A stretch of 64,000 bases of DNA from an uncultured Candidatus Binatia bacterium. GTDB lineage: Bacteria > Desulfobacterota > Binatia > UBA9968 > JAJDTQ01. The notes beneath the pieces are model-generated. The model was not told the DNA's origin and did not search any database. It was given only the letters and a program-made list of their open reading frames with translations. Location of the stretch: assembly GCA_958295985.1 (NCBI GenBank), contig OY282432.1, forward strand, positions 2,193,501-2,257,500. The letters run 5' to 3'. The translations under genes and the position numbers were made by a program. This document shows positions 24,663-32,745 of this stretch, in pieces. The stretch's first letter is position 1; every line of letters starts with the position of its first letter.

Positions 24663-24822
24663 TGTCCTGTCCCGCAAGTAACGCTGCTAATCTGCTGGTC
24701 CTTTTTGCCGTCGGCTGCGTTGCTCCTCCTCGCGTGGTATCGGCCACTGCTCGTCGTCGCGCCTTGCCGACAACGAAAAGTCCTGCGCATCCTGGCACCG
24801 TTATCTGCGGGACAGGATACTA
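24660..24822. mobile_element. MITE-like element, copy B (163 bp)
   Basis: Same family as copy A: it starts TAGTGTCCTGTCCCGCAAG and ends ...CTGCGGGACAGGATACTA. About 21 of 24 positions of the ends match as inverted repeats. The left tip provides the stop of the small membrane gene on the plus strand, and the right tip provides the stop (24820-24822) of the flavin enzyme gene on the minus strand. It thus lies exactly between two convergent genes and could act as a bidirectional terminator when folded. Confidence 0.8.
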
Positions 24823-25884
24823 CATCCCGCGCACCGCGGGCAGGGCGTCCTCGGCGAAGCGCTGCATGGACTCCTTGATGTGGTCGTGGGCAACGCTGCC
24901 GATGTTCATCCATGCCAGCACGTGCCCCGCTCCGGTCTCACGGGCCAAGTCTGCCACCCGGTCCGCCACCTGAGCCGCGGTGCCGATGGCGGCGAACTCG
25001 CTGCGTACCCGATCGAAGGTCAGGCCGCCCGCGGCCGCGTTCTTGCGTAGCCGTTCGGGCAGCGGCCGTCCCTGGGCCGTGAGCCATTGGGCGTAGCTCT
25101 CCCGGGTTTCCCGAATCACGTCGTAGTAGCTCATGACGCCGGCCTCGGACCTGGCGCCGGCCTCGTCCGCGGTGCCGCCCACGTGCATGGGCAGCAGCAG
25201 GCCGAGCTCGTGTCCTTTCGGGTCGTGGCCGTGGTCTGCCAGGGCCTCCCAGTAGGTGGCCGAGAACGTGCGCAACTCTTCCGCCGTCCGCACGTGCACG
25301 GGGATGAAAAGGTTGAGTCCCATGCGCGCGGCGAAGTTCACCCCGTCGAGGGAGCTCGCGGCGGTGTAGATGGGCGGATGCGGCCGTTGCACGGGCTTGG
25401 GGTTGGCGACGACGCCGGGGATCCGGAAAAACCGTCCCTGGTAGTCCACGGCCTCCTCGGTCCACGCCAGCCGGATGACCTCGATGCTCTCCGCCATGAG
25501 GTCCCGCACATGCTCGTGCTCCACGCCGAAGCATTCGTAGGCCCGGGTGTGGGGATGCCCGCCGCCGGCGGCGAAGCACATCCTTCCGTTGCTCAGCACG
25601 TCCAGGGTGGCGGCGTTCTCGGCCAGTTGCATGGGGTGGTGTACGGGCAGCGTGTTGACCGCAACCCCGAGGCGCAGGTTGCGGGTCCGCTGGGTGGCGG
25701 CCCCCAGCACCACGTAGGGGGCGGACAAGAGAGAGAAGCTGGGAGTGAAGTGGATCTCGGCGATCCAGTAGCCGTCGTAGCCGAGGTTGTCGGCCAACTC
25801 GACCTGTTCGAGAAACTGCTGCAGCAACTCGGCGGGGACGCTTCCCGACGGGCACTGCACCTCGGTAAAAAGGCTGACCTTCAT
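24820..25884 (-). CDS. LLM-class flavin-dependent oxidoreductase
   Basis: A 354-residue bacterial-luciferase-like TIM-barrel monooxygenase using FMN or F420. Motifs: LGYDGYWIAEIHF, RLGVAVNTLPVHHPMQLAENAATLDVLSNGR, FAAGGGHP, and PPIYTAASS. The ATG at 25884 is preferred over 25899 because GGAG lies eight bases upstream. The stop is formed by MITE copy B. It is divergent from the MFS gene at 25971, 86 bases away. The substrate is not deducible. Confidence 0.88.
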   Translation of the reverse strand: MKVSLFTEVQCPSGSVPAELLQQFLEQVELADNLGYDGYWIAEIHFTPSFSLLSAPYVVLGAATQRTRNLRLGVAVNTLPVHHPMQLAENAATLDVLSNGRMCFAAGGGHPHTRAYECFGVEHEHVRDLMAESIEVIRLAWTEEAVDYQGRFFRIPGVVANPKPVQRPHPPIYTAASSLDGVNFAARMGLNLFIPVHVRTAEELRTFSATYWEALADHGHDPKGHELGLLLPMHVGGTADEAGARSEAGVMSYYDVIRETRESYAQWLTAQGRPLPERLRKNAAAGGLTFDRVRSEFAAIGTAAQVADRVADLARETGAGHVLAWMNIGSVAHDHIKESMQRFAEDALPAVRGM

Positions 25885-25970
25885 CGATCGATTCTCCATC
25901 GAGCGGCCGGTGGTGGACGGCGCGCTCACCGAGTTCTATACCGAAAAGGCCTCTGGAAACAAAATCGCTC

Positions 25971-27185
25971 ATGGAATTGATGCTTCGCCGGCTGTTCGCC
26001 GGCCTGCGCCACAGGAACTACCGTTTTTACTGGCTGGGGCAGCTCTCCTCGGTGCTGGCGCTCAACATGGAGTTGGCGGCTCAAGCCTGGCTGGTGTTCC
26101 TGCTGACGGATTCGCCCCTGATGCTGGGGGTGGCCGGGATCGCCTACGCCGTCCCGCGGGTGTCGCTGGTGCTCGTGGGCGGCGCCGTCGCGGACCGGGC
26201 CGACAAGCGGCGGATCATGGTGCTGACCCAGTCGCTGCTGGCCCTGGCCTACCTCGTGCTCGGCATGCTGGTGCTGACCGAGCGCATCGCGTTCTGGCAC
26301 GTGCTCGTGTTCGCGTTCAACTCGGGTTTCCTGCGGGCCTTCGACCGGCCCAGCCGTTACGCGCTGCTACCCGAAATGGTGCCGCGCGAGGAGCTGGCCA
26401 ACGCGGTGGCGCTGGGAAGCTCGGTGTGGCAGGCGTGCCGCCTCGTGGGCCCGGGGTTCGCCGGGGTCCTGATCTACTGGGTCGGCGTCGGCTACACGTT
26501 CGTGGCCTGTTTCGTGAGCTCGGCGGCCGCGGTGGCGTTGTGGGCGTTCATCCGGGCCCGTCCCATCGTCACGCAGGACCGGGGCGGCGTGTGGCGCAAC
26601 ATCGTCGCCGGGCTCGACTTCGTTCGCCGGAACCCGCTCTTCTACAGTCTGTTGGGGCTCACTTTCTTCAACAGCCTCTTCGGCATGTCTTTCGTGATTC
26701 TGATGCCGGTCTTCGCCCGGGAGATCCTGCGGGTGGACTCCCGCGGTTTCGGGCTGCTCCAGTCGGTCTCCGGCATCGGGGCGCTGCTGGGCACGTTGAC
26801 GGTGGCCTACCTTGCCCAGGCCGGGCGCCGGGGGTGGCAGGTGCTGGCGGGGTCGGCGGCCTTCGGCACATTGCTGATCGTGTTCGCGTACTCGTCTTCG
26901 TTCCGGTTGTCGCTGGGACTGATCTTCTTTCTCGGGCTCTTCAACCAGATCTACCTGACTTCCATCAACACGATCCTCCAACTGAACCTTCCCTACGATC
27001 TGCGCGGCCGGGTGCTGGGTCTGTTCGGCCTCACCTGGGACCTCATGCCCCTGGGCGGCGCGATTGCGGGCGCCGTGGCCGAGTACGCCGGCGCCCCCGC
27101 GGCGGTGGCCCTGGGCGGGTTCCTGGTGGCGTTGATGGCCTTCTACGGCATGGTGCGGTTGCCCACCGTTCGAGAAATCGAATAG
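25971..27185 (+). CDS. MFS transporter (enterobactin exporter/DUF894-like)
   Basis: A 404-residue, 12-helix major facilitator. It starts with FAGLRHRNYRFYWLGQLSSVLALNME, the pattern of EntS-like and related drug-efflux members, and has the cytoplasmic loop motif GGAVADRADKRRIMV between helices 2 and 3. Another paired motif FDRPSRYALLPEMVPREELANAVALGS is typical of this subgroup. It probably exports small molecules. Its neighbours give no clear substrate. Confidence 0.87.
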   Translation: MELMLRRLFAGLRHRNYRFYWLGQLSSVLALNMELAAQAWLVFLLTDSPLMLGVAGIAYAVPRVSLVLVGGAVADRADKRRIMVLTQSLLALAYLVLGMLVLTERIAFWHVLVFAFNSGFLRAFDRPSRYALLPEMVPREELANAVALGSSVWQACRLVGPGFAGVLIYWVGVGYTFVACFVSSAAAVALWAFIRARPIVTQDRGGVWRNIVAGLDFVRRNPLFYSLLGLTFFNSLFGMSFVILMPVFAREILRVDSRGFGLLQSVSGIGALLGTLTVAYLAQAGRRGWQVLAGSAAFGTLLIVFAYSSSFRLSLGLIFFLGLFNQIYLTSINTILQLNLPYDLRGRVLGLFGLTWDLMPLGGAIAGAVAEYAGAPAAVALGGFLVALMAFYGMVRLPTVREIE

Positions 27186-27288
27186 GCGAGACGGAAGGGT
27201 CCCTTTACACGCCGGCAGGGATGATTAGATTTTCCGGGACACGACACCCGGTGCAGGGCGCCCGGGGAAATTGATTCGGCGCCGCGTG

Positions 27289-27312
27289 CATTGTAGATTT
27301 TCATTGTAGATT
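27289..27312 (+). promoter_or_regulatory. Direct repeat upstream of htpX
   Basis: CATTGTAGATT occurs at 27289-27299 and again at 27302-27312, a 13-base period. It is an AT-rich patch in an otherwise GC-rich gap, about 41-64 bases before the htpX start. It could be an operator or part of the promoter. The rest of the 167-base gap holds a weak CCGGG/CCCGG hairpin at 27233-27250. Confidence 0.4.
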
Positions 27313-27352
27313 CTACTTTGGGGCTCATACTCGCGAGAGAAGGGAAAGGTCC

Positions 27353-28255
27353 ATGAAACGCGTGATACTGTTCCTGCTTACCAACATCGCGATCCTGGTC
27401 GTCCTGAGCGTGGTGGTCAGCGTGCTCGGCCTCGACCGGGCGCTTTACCAGAACGGACTCAATCTCGGAGCGCTGCTGGGATTCTCGTTCATCTTCGGCA
27501 TGGGCGGCGCGTTCATCTCGCTGGCCATCTCCAAATGGATGGCCAAAATGGCCGTGGGCGCGACGGTCATCGAGAAGCCCCGGAACAACACCGAGAGCTG
27601 GCTTCTCAATACCGTGCACAACCATGCTCAGGCAGCGGGCATCGCCATGCCCGAGGTGGCGATCTACGATTCCCCCGAACCCAACGCCTTTGCCACAGGT
27701 CCGAGCCGTAACAACTCGCTGGTAGCGGTCAGCACCGGGTTGCTGCGGGCCATGAACGCGGACCAGGCCTCGGCCGTGCTCGGTCATGAGGTCAGCCATG
27801 TGGCCAACGGCGACATGGTGACGCTGACCTTGATCCAGGGCATTCTCAACACCTTCGTGATCTTCCTCTCCCGAGTGATCGGCTACGTCGTCGACCGTGC
27901 GCTCCACAGGGACGGCGAAGGCGGCTACGGCATCGGCTACTTCGTCACCGTGATCGTCACGCAGATCCTTCTCGGCATCCTGGCCAGTATCGTGGTCTAC
28001 TGGTTCTCGCGGCGGCGCGAGTACCGGGCCGATGCCGGTGGCGCGCGGCTGGCGGGCACGGCCAACATGATCGGCGCCCTGCAGGCGCTCCAGCGGAGCG
28101 TGGAGCCCGAACACATGCCCGAACAGGTGGCGGTCCTGGGGATCTCCGGTGTCCGCAAGGGCGGTCTGCGGATGCTCTTCGCCAGCCACCCCCCCATGGA
28201 GGACCGGATCGCCGCGCTCCGGGAGGGTCGCCACTTCACGGGCGCCGGATCGTAG
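27353..28255 (+). CDS. htpX: Membrane zinc protease HtpX
   Basis: A 300-residue inner-membrane M48 metallopeptidase that degrades damaged membrane proteins. Two N-terminal helices ([20 protein letters not shown] and [19 protein letters not shown]), the zinc-binding HEVSH near residue 144, and the third ligand region [12 protein letters not shown] near residue 223 are present. Two further helices follow the active site. GAAGGGAAAGG precedes the ATG. Length matches E. coli-type HtpX. A GTCCCGC/GCGGGAC hairpin follows at 28262-28277. Confidence 0.96.
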   Translation: MKRVILFLLTNIAILVVLSVVVSVLGLDRALYQNGLNLGALLGFSFIFGMGGAFISLAISKWMAKMAVGATVIEKPRNNTESWLLNTVHNHAQAAGIAMPEVAIYDSPEPNAFATGPSRNNSLVAVSTGLLRAMNADQASAVLGHEVSHVANGDMVTLTLIQGILNTFVIFLSRVIGYVVDRALHRDGEGGYGIGYFVTVIVTQILLGILASIVVYWFSRRREYRADAGGARLAGTANMIGALQALQRSVEPEHMPEQVAVLGISGVRKGGLRMLFASHPPMEDRIAALREGRHFTGAGS

Positions 28256-28368
28256 GGGCCTGTCCCGCTCGCGGGACGCCATATCGTGAGGTCTCGACGA
28301 ACCGCTCTTGCCGCTGTGGCGGAATCGGGATACATCCCCACTTGAGCCTCCAGGCGAAAGGGGACGCG

Positions 28369-29448
28369 ATGGCGATTTTCTCGGGGGAGTTCGGACTCCA
28401 GTTCGTGCTGCAGGCGGCTTCCTACTACACGACGCGGGAGTTGGTGGAGCTGGCCGAGCTCGGAGCGGAGAGGGGCTTCAAGCAGGTCTGGCTTAGCGAT
28501 TCGCTGCGTTACCGCCAGGTGCTGAGCGTCGCAACGGCCATCGCCGCCCGCGCCCCTCTGAAGGTCGGCACTGCGATCCTGGTGCCTTATTTCCGTAACC
28601 CCATCGACGTGGCGGACGCCGTCCTGGCCATCTCGGAACTCACCGACGGGCGTGAGATCAGCCTCGGTATCGCCAAGGGCAGCAAGGGGCAGGTGCCGCA
28701 GTACCTGGAGATGGCGAAACCGTTCCGCGTGGTCCGGGAGACGGTGGGTTTTCTCGGCACGCTGTTCCGCGGAGAGCGGGTGCGATTCGACGAATATCCC
28801 ACCCTGTGCGAGTACTTCCACATGAATCCCCGGGGCCACATCGAGTTGGTGCGTCCGCCTGCGGCGCCGGTGCGGTTCTACGGCGGCGGCGTGGGGCCCC
28901 GGTTCCTGGCCATCGCCGGCGAGACCATGGAAGGTGTCCTCATGGGCGGTTACTTCATCTCCATGCACAAGCTCGGCCGGCTGGAACAGGCCATGGCGGG
29001 CGCGGACGGCGCCGCCCGGGCGGCGGATCCCGACAAGACGCTGCGGAAGGTCTGCGAGATCAACCTCGCGGTATCGGAGGAGCCGGAGGTGGCGCTGGCC
29101 GAGGCCAAGAAGTACTCCGCCCACCACATGGTGAGCCTCCAGGCCCTCGGTTACAGCCCCGAGGAATTCGAGCGCATCGGCGTTGACTACGAGCAGGTCA
29201 ACCGCATCCGGGAGGCGCTTCACTCGGGAATGACCATCGAGCAGGCCTCGCGCGAGTTGGTGACCGACGCCATGCCGCGCGCCTGCTTCGTCGCGGGGAC
29301 CCCGTCGGACTGCGTGGAACCCATCCTGGAGCTCGCGGCCGAGGCCGAGCGGCTGGGGTTCCACCAGATCTCCTTTGCCAAGCTCGGCCGGGACTACGCT
29401 TCGGTGATCCGGTACCTGAGCGACGAGATCATCCCGAGGTTGTCGTAG
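28369..29448 (+). CDS. LLM-class flavin-dependent oxidoreductase (MER-like)
   Basis: A 359-residue luciferase-like TIM-barrel enzyme. Typical blocks are LAELGAERGFKQVWLSDSL, VGTAILVPYFRNPIDVADAVLAISELTDGREISLGIAKGS and PVRFYGGGVGPRFLAIAGE, the last close to F420-dependent methylene-tetrahydromethanopterin reductase relatives. The ATG at 28369, just after GAAAGGGG, is preferred to a TTG 27 bases upstream. An MFS gene follows 36 bases later, probably in the same transcript. Substrate unknown. Confidence 0.86.
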   Translation: MAIFSGEFGLQFVLQAASYYTTRELVELAELGAERGFKQVWLSDSLRYRQVLSVATAIAARAPLKVGTAILVPYFRNPIDVADAVLAISELTDGREISLGIAKGSKGQVPQYLEMAKPFRVVRETVGFLGTLFRGERVRFDEYPTLCEYFHMNPRGHIELVRPPAAPVRFYGGGVGPRFLAIAGETMEGVLMGGYFISMHKLGRLEQAMAGADGAARAADPDKTLRKVCEINLAVSEEPEVALAEAKKYSAHHMVSLQALGYSPEEFERIGVDYEQVNRIREALHSGMTIEQASRELVTDAMPRACFVAGTPSDCVEPILELAAEAERLGFHQISFAKLGRDYASVIRYLSDEIIPRLS

Positions 29449-29484
29449 CCTCATGCCTGCTTCACGTATCCGGGAACCTTGCTT

Positions 29485-30774
29485 TTGAGCGTTTCAACCG
29501 CCGGTCCCGGGGCCACTGCACGCGCCGCGCGGCTTGGCCGGACCTACCCGTGGGTGGTGCTGGGCATCTCGTGCACGACCGTGGCCGCGGCCTTCGGGTG
29601 CCGCGGGGCGTTCGCGCTTTTCTTCGTGGCGGTCATCGAAGAGTTCCAGTGGAGCCGCGGATTGTCCGCGGGCGCGCTGACCCTGGGTTCGGTGGCGTGG
29701 ACCCTGTCGGCGCCCGTGTGGGGGCGGATGCTGGACCGCCTCGGGCCCAGGGTGGTGTTCCCCGCGGGCGCGGGCCTCATGGCCGCGGGCTTCATCGTCA
29801 GCGGCATGACCCAAACCGTCCTGCAATACTACGTGGGCATGGGGCTTCTGGTGGGTCTCGGTTTCGCCGCGCTGCCGATGACTTCCCAGGCCACGGTCAT
29901 CAGCAACTGGTTCATCCGCAAGCGCGGCATGGCCATGGGCATTGCGGCCGCGGGCATCGGCGCCGGGATCTTCGTGGTGGTGCCCGCCACCGAGAGACTG
30001 ATCGTCGGGTTGGGGTGGCGGAACGCCTACATGGTGCTGGCCGGTTTCATGCTGACGGCGGTGGTGCCGCTCAACCTGTTCTTTCAGCGGCGCCGGCCGC
30101 AGGACATGGGATTGCAGCCGGATTTCGGCGCCACCACGGTTGCGGAGACCGGCGGTCCGCGCCAGGTGCGGGACGACGGCTGGAACCTCGCCCGGGCGCT
30201 CCGCAGCTTCCGCTTCTGGGCGTTGGCCATGGGGTTCCTGCTGGGCGCGATCCCGGTGCACCTGGTGCTGGTGCACCAGGTGGCCGCAATGGTGGATGCA
30301 GGTTTCTCACGAGAGTTCGGGGCGACGGTCCTGGGCCTTACCGGGTTCTTTACCATCTTCACCATGATCGGCATGGGCATACTTTCGGACCGCGTCGGCC
30401 GGGAATGGGCCTATACCATCGGCAGCGCGGCCCTGGTGGGCGGCATCCTGGTGATCCTCTTCCTCGACGAGATGCCGCGGGTCCTGCTGATCGGCCTGTA
30501 CCCGCCGCTGTTCGCCGTGGGTTTCGGGTCGCGCCAGGCGCTCTATCCGACCATTGCCGCGGACATATTCCATGGCGCGCATTTCGGCTCGATCATCGGC
30601 GTGTTGGCGGTCTGCATCGGCATCGGTTCGGGCGTGGGGCCGTGGCTCGCGGGTTACCTCCACGACCTTTCGGGCAGCTATGCCAGCTCGTGCTGGGCCG
30701 CCATGGTCCTGGTTATGTTATCGTTGGTGTGCATCTGGGTCACGGCGCCCGGCAAGGGGCCGGATCCCGTGTAG
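29485..30774 (+). CDS. MFS transporter (monocarboxylate/oxalate-formate type)
   Basis: About 429 residues and 12 helices, with the OFA/monocarboxylate-transporter look: FFVAVIEEFQWSRGLSAGALTLGSVAWTLSAPVWGRMLDRLGPR in the first two helices, and SNWFIRKRGMAMGIAAAGIGAG mid-protein. No ATG is available at the right place. TTG codons at 29479 and 29485 are the options, and 29485 has GGGA at a better distance. The flavin enzyme upstream and amidohydrolase downstream on the same strand suggest uptake of a carboxylic acid that those enzymes use. Confidence 0.85.
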   Translation: MSVSTAGPGATARAARLGRTYPWVVLGISCTTVAAAFGCRGAFALFFVAVIEEFQWSRGLSAGALTLGSVAWTLSAPVWGRMLDRLGPRVVFPAGAGLMAAGFIVSGMTQTVLQYYVGMGLLVGLGFAALPMTSQATVISNWFIRKRGMAMGIAAAGIGAGIFVVVPATERLIVGLGWRNAYMVLAGFMLTAVVPLNLFFQRRRPQDMGLQPDFGATTVAETGGPRQVRDDGWNLARALRSFRFWALAMGFLLGAIPVHLVLVHQVAAMVDAGFSREFGATVLGLTGFFTIFTMIGMGILSDRVGREWAYTIGSAALVGGILVILFLDEMPRVLLIGLYPPLFAVGFGSRQALYPTIAADIFHGAHFGSIIGVLAVCIGIGSGVGPWLAGYLHDLSGSYASSCWAAMVLVMLSLVCIWVTAPGKGPDPV

Positions 30775-30861
30775 GAGCGGGTTTCAAACCAACCCGGGCC
30801 ACTGCCTCGCTCGGGACGAGAACGGGACGAAGGCAAAGCCCTTCGAATACCTGGAGAAGCC

Positions 30862-31842
30862 ATGGCCAAGACGTTGATCATCGACGCGCATCATCACTGG
30901 ATGCCTGAAGAACACTACCGCAACCCCGGGCTGCTCATCCGGGCCGGTGAGACCGTGGTGCGGCAACCGGACCAGTTCGCCATCCGCCGGCAAGGGGTCC
31001 AGCTCTTCGGACCTCCGGCCATGACCGCGGACATGGCGGCGCAGGTGGAGGAGATGGACCGGGTGGGCGTCCACCAGGCCGTGCTCCACGTGGGCTGCTG
31101 GCTGGACTGGATCGACGTTCCCGCGGCGCGCTTCATCAACGACGAGATGGCCGAGGTCACGGAGCGGTTTCCCGGCCGGATCATCCCGCTGGCGCACGTG
31201 CCGGCGCTGGAGGCCGGCGGCCGGCGGGAGCTCAAGCGCGCGGTGCTGAAGCTCGGCTTTCGGGGCGTGGGCATCAACACGCACGTCCGCGGCGCGCTGC
31301 TGGACGACAAGCGCTACCATCCGTTCTACCGGCTGGCGTCGGACCTGGACATCCCGATCTTCGTGCACCCTTCCTCGGAGCTCCCGCTGGCGCATCCCCA
31401 CGGCATGGAGCAGTTCAACCTCACTCGAAACCTCGGGCGCGCCATGGACAACACCATCAACATCGTGCGCCTGATGCTGAGCGGCACGCTGGAGAAATTC
31501 CCCAGGCTGCGCTTCGTGTTCACCCACCTGGGCGGCGCCTACTTCGCGCTCCGGAACCGGCTCAACCCGTCGTTCTGGGACAAGCGGGAACAAGGGTACT
31601 TCGACAAGTTCCGGGAGCGGATCTTCATCGACACCGCGCCCCCTTTCTGGGGCCCGGGCGAGATCCGCTTCGCCATGGACATGGTGGGCGAGGACCAGGT
31701 GCTGATGGGCAGCGACTTTCCCACCATCGACAAGCTCGGCGACGCGGTCTCCATCGTGAAGACGGTCAGAGCCGGCGCGGCCGCCAAGCGCAAGCTGCTG
31801 GGCGGGAACGCGGCCAGGCTGTTCCCCGAAAACGGCTGCTGA
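30862..31842 (+). CDS. Amidohydrolase-2 family protein
   Basis: A 326-residue TIM-barrel metal enzyme. The N-terminal IDAHHHWMPEEHY gives the HxH metal motif. Further blocks: IFVHPSSELPLAHPHGMEQFN, the family segment FPRLRFVFTHLGGAYFALRNRL, and MGSDFPT with the metal-site Asp. It is more canonical than the amidohydrolases at 6499 and 13572, which lack the full HxH. GGAGAAG precedes the ATG. It is followed 23 bases later by the amidinotransferase-like gene. Confidence 0.88.
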   Translation: MAKTLIIDAHHHWMPEEHYRNPGLLIRAGETVVRQPDQFAIRRQGVQLFGPPAMTADMAAQVEEMDRVGVHQAVLHVGCWLDWIDVPAARFINDEMAEVTERFPGRIIPLAHVPALEAGGRRELKRAVLKLGFRGVGINTHVRGALLDDKRYHPFYRLASDLDIPIFVHPSSELPLAHPHGMEQFNLTRNLGRAMDNTINIVRLMLSGTLEKFPRLRFVFTHLGGAYFALRNRLNPSFWDKREQGYFDKFRERIFIDTAPPFWGPGEIRFAMDMVGEDQVLMGSDFPTIDKLGDAVSIVKTVRAGAAAKRKLLGGNAARLFPENGC

Positions 31843-31865
31843 GGGATGGCGCAGGAGAGGCCCCT

Positions 31866-32630
31866 GTGAAAGTCCTGATGTGCCCCCCTCTCCACTACGC
31901 GCCTGCGCCCGGGGAGAACCCGGCCGCCGCCATGGCCGAGTGGCGCGGGCTCTACCGGCTCCTGCGCGAGGACCTGCACGTGCAGGTGGATCTGCTGGAG
32001 CCGCGGCCCGGCCTGCCGAAGCTCGTGCTGGCGGCGAGCGGCGGCTTCGTGTGGCAGGATGCCTTCATCGTCAGCCGCCTTCGGGAGGCTGAAAGGCGGC
32101 CCGAGAGCGAGGCGTGGTCCAATTTCTTTCTGGTGCGCGGCTACGCCATACCGGCGTTGCCCGAAGGCTGCCGTTTCGAGGGCGAGCGGGATCTGGTTGT
32201 TGTCGGGGACACGCTATTCGCAGGGTATCGCTCCAGCGAAGACCCGGCCGCGCACGAAGCGCTTGCGGAAATTCTCGGGCGCGAGATCCGCTCACTCCGT
32301 CTGTCGGACGGCTGGGACCTGCCCCTGGACTCCTGCCTGTGTCCGCTGGGCGAGGGTCGGGTGTTGTACCATCCCGAAGCCTTCGACGCGCCCGCGCGCA
32401 GGATTCTCGAACAGAACGTGACGCAACTCCAGTCCATGGACCCGGCGGATGTGCTGCGTCTCGGCTGTAATGCCCTGGTAGCGGACGGCAGCGTCATCCT
32501 GCCGGAGGGCTGTGAGGCCACGGTCACACGGCTGGAGCAGGAGGGGGTCCAGGTCCATACACTGCCGCTGGCCTGCTATTCCCGAGATGCCGCCGGGCCT
32601 AAGGCCTTGGTACTGAAGATCAACGACTGA
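31866..32630 (+). CDS. Amidinotransferase/DDAH-fold protein, catalytic residues apparently replaced
   Basis: A 254-residue protein with the guanidino-modifying enzyme fold: CPPLHYAPAPGENPAAAMAEW at the N-terminus, a central PLDSCLCPLGEGRVLYHPEAF, and CNALVADGSVILPEG. In active relatives the central block begins with His (HLDTxLCPL) and the C-terminus holds the nucleophilic Cys (GGxxCLxL). Here these positions read P (WDLPLDSC) and A (GPKALVLK). The pair of losses suggests a non-catalytic binding protein or another chemistry. The GTG start has AGGAG nearby. It lies downstream of the amidohydrolase in one probable operon. Confidence 0.75.
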   Translation: MKVLMCPPLHYAPAPGENPAAAMAEWRGLYRLLREDLHVQVDLLEPRPGLPKLVLAASGGFVWQDAFIVSRLREAERRPESEAWSNFFLVRGYAIPALPEGCRFEGERDLVVVGDTLFAGYRSSEDPAAHEALAEILGREIRSLRLSDGWDLPLDSCLCPLGEGRVLYHPEAFDAPARRILEQNVTQLQSMDPADVLRLGCNALVADGSVILPEGCEATVTRLEQEGVQVHTLPLACYSRDAAGPKALVLKIND

Positions 32631-32745
32631 CCAGCGGTTTGTAGCGGCACGCACACAGGCGGGTTCGAGCCCGTCTTCTACATTGTCTCGTCAGGTCTCA
32701 GAGGGGTTGCTCCCATTGCCCGGAGTCGCCTGACGTTGCCTGTGG

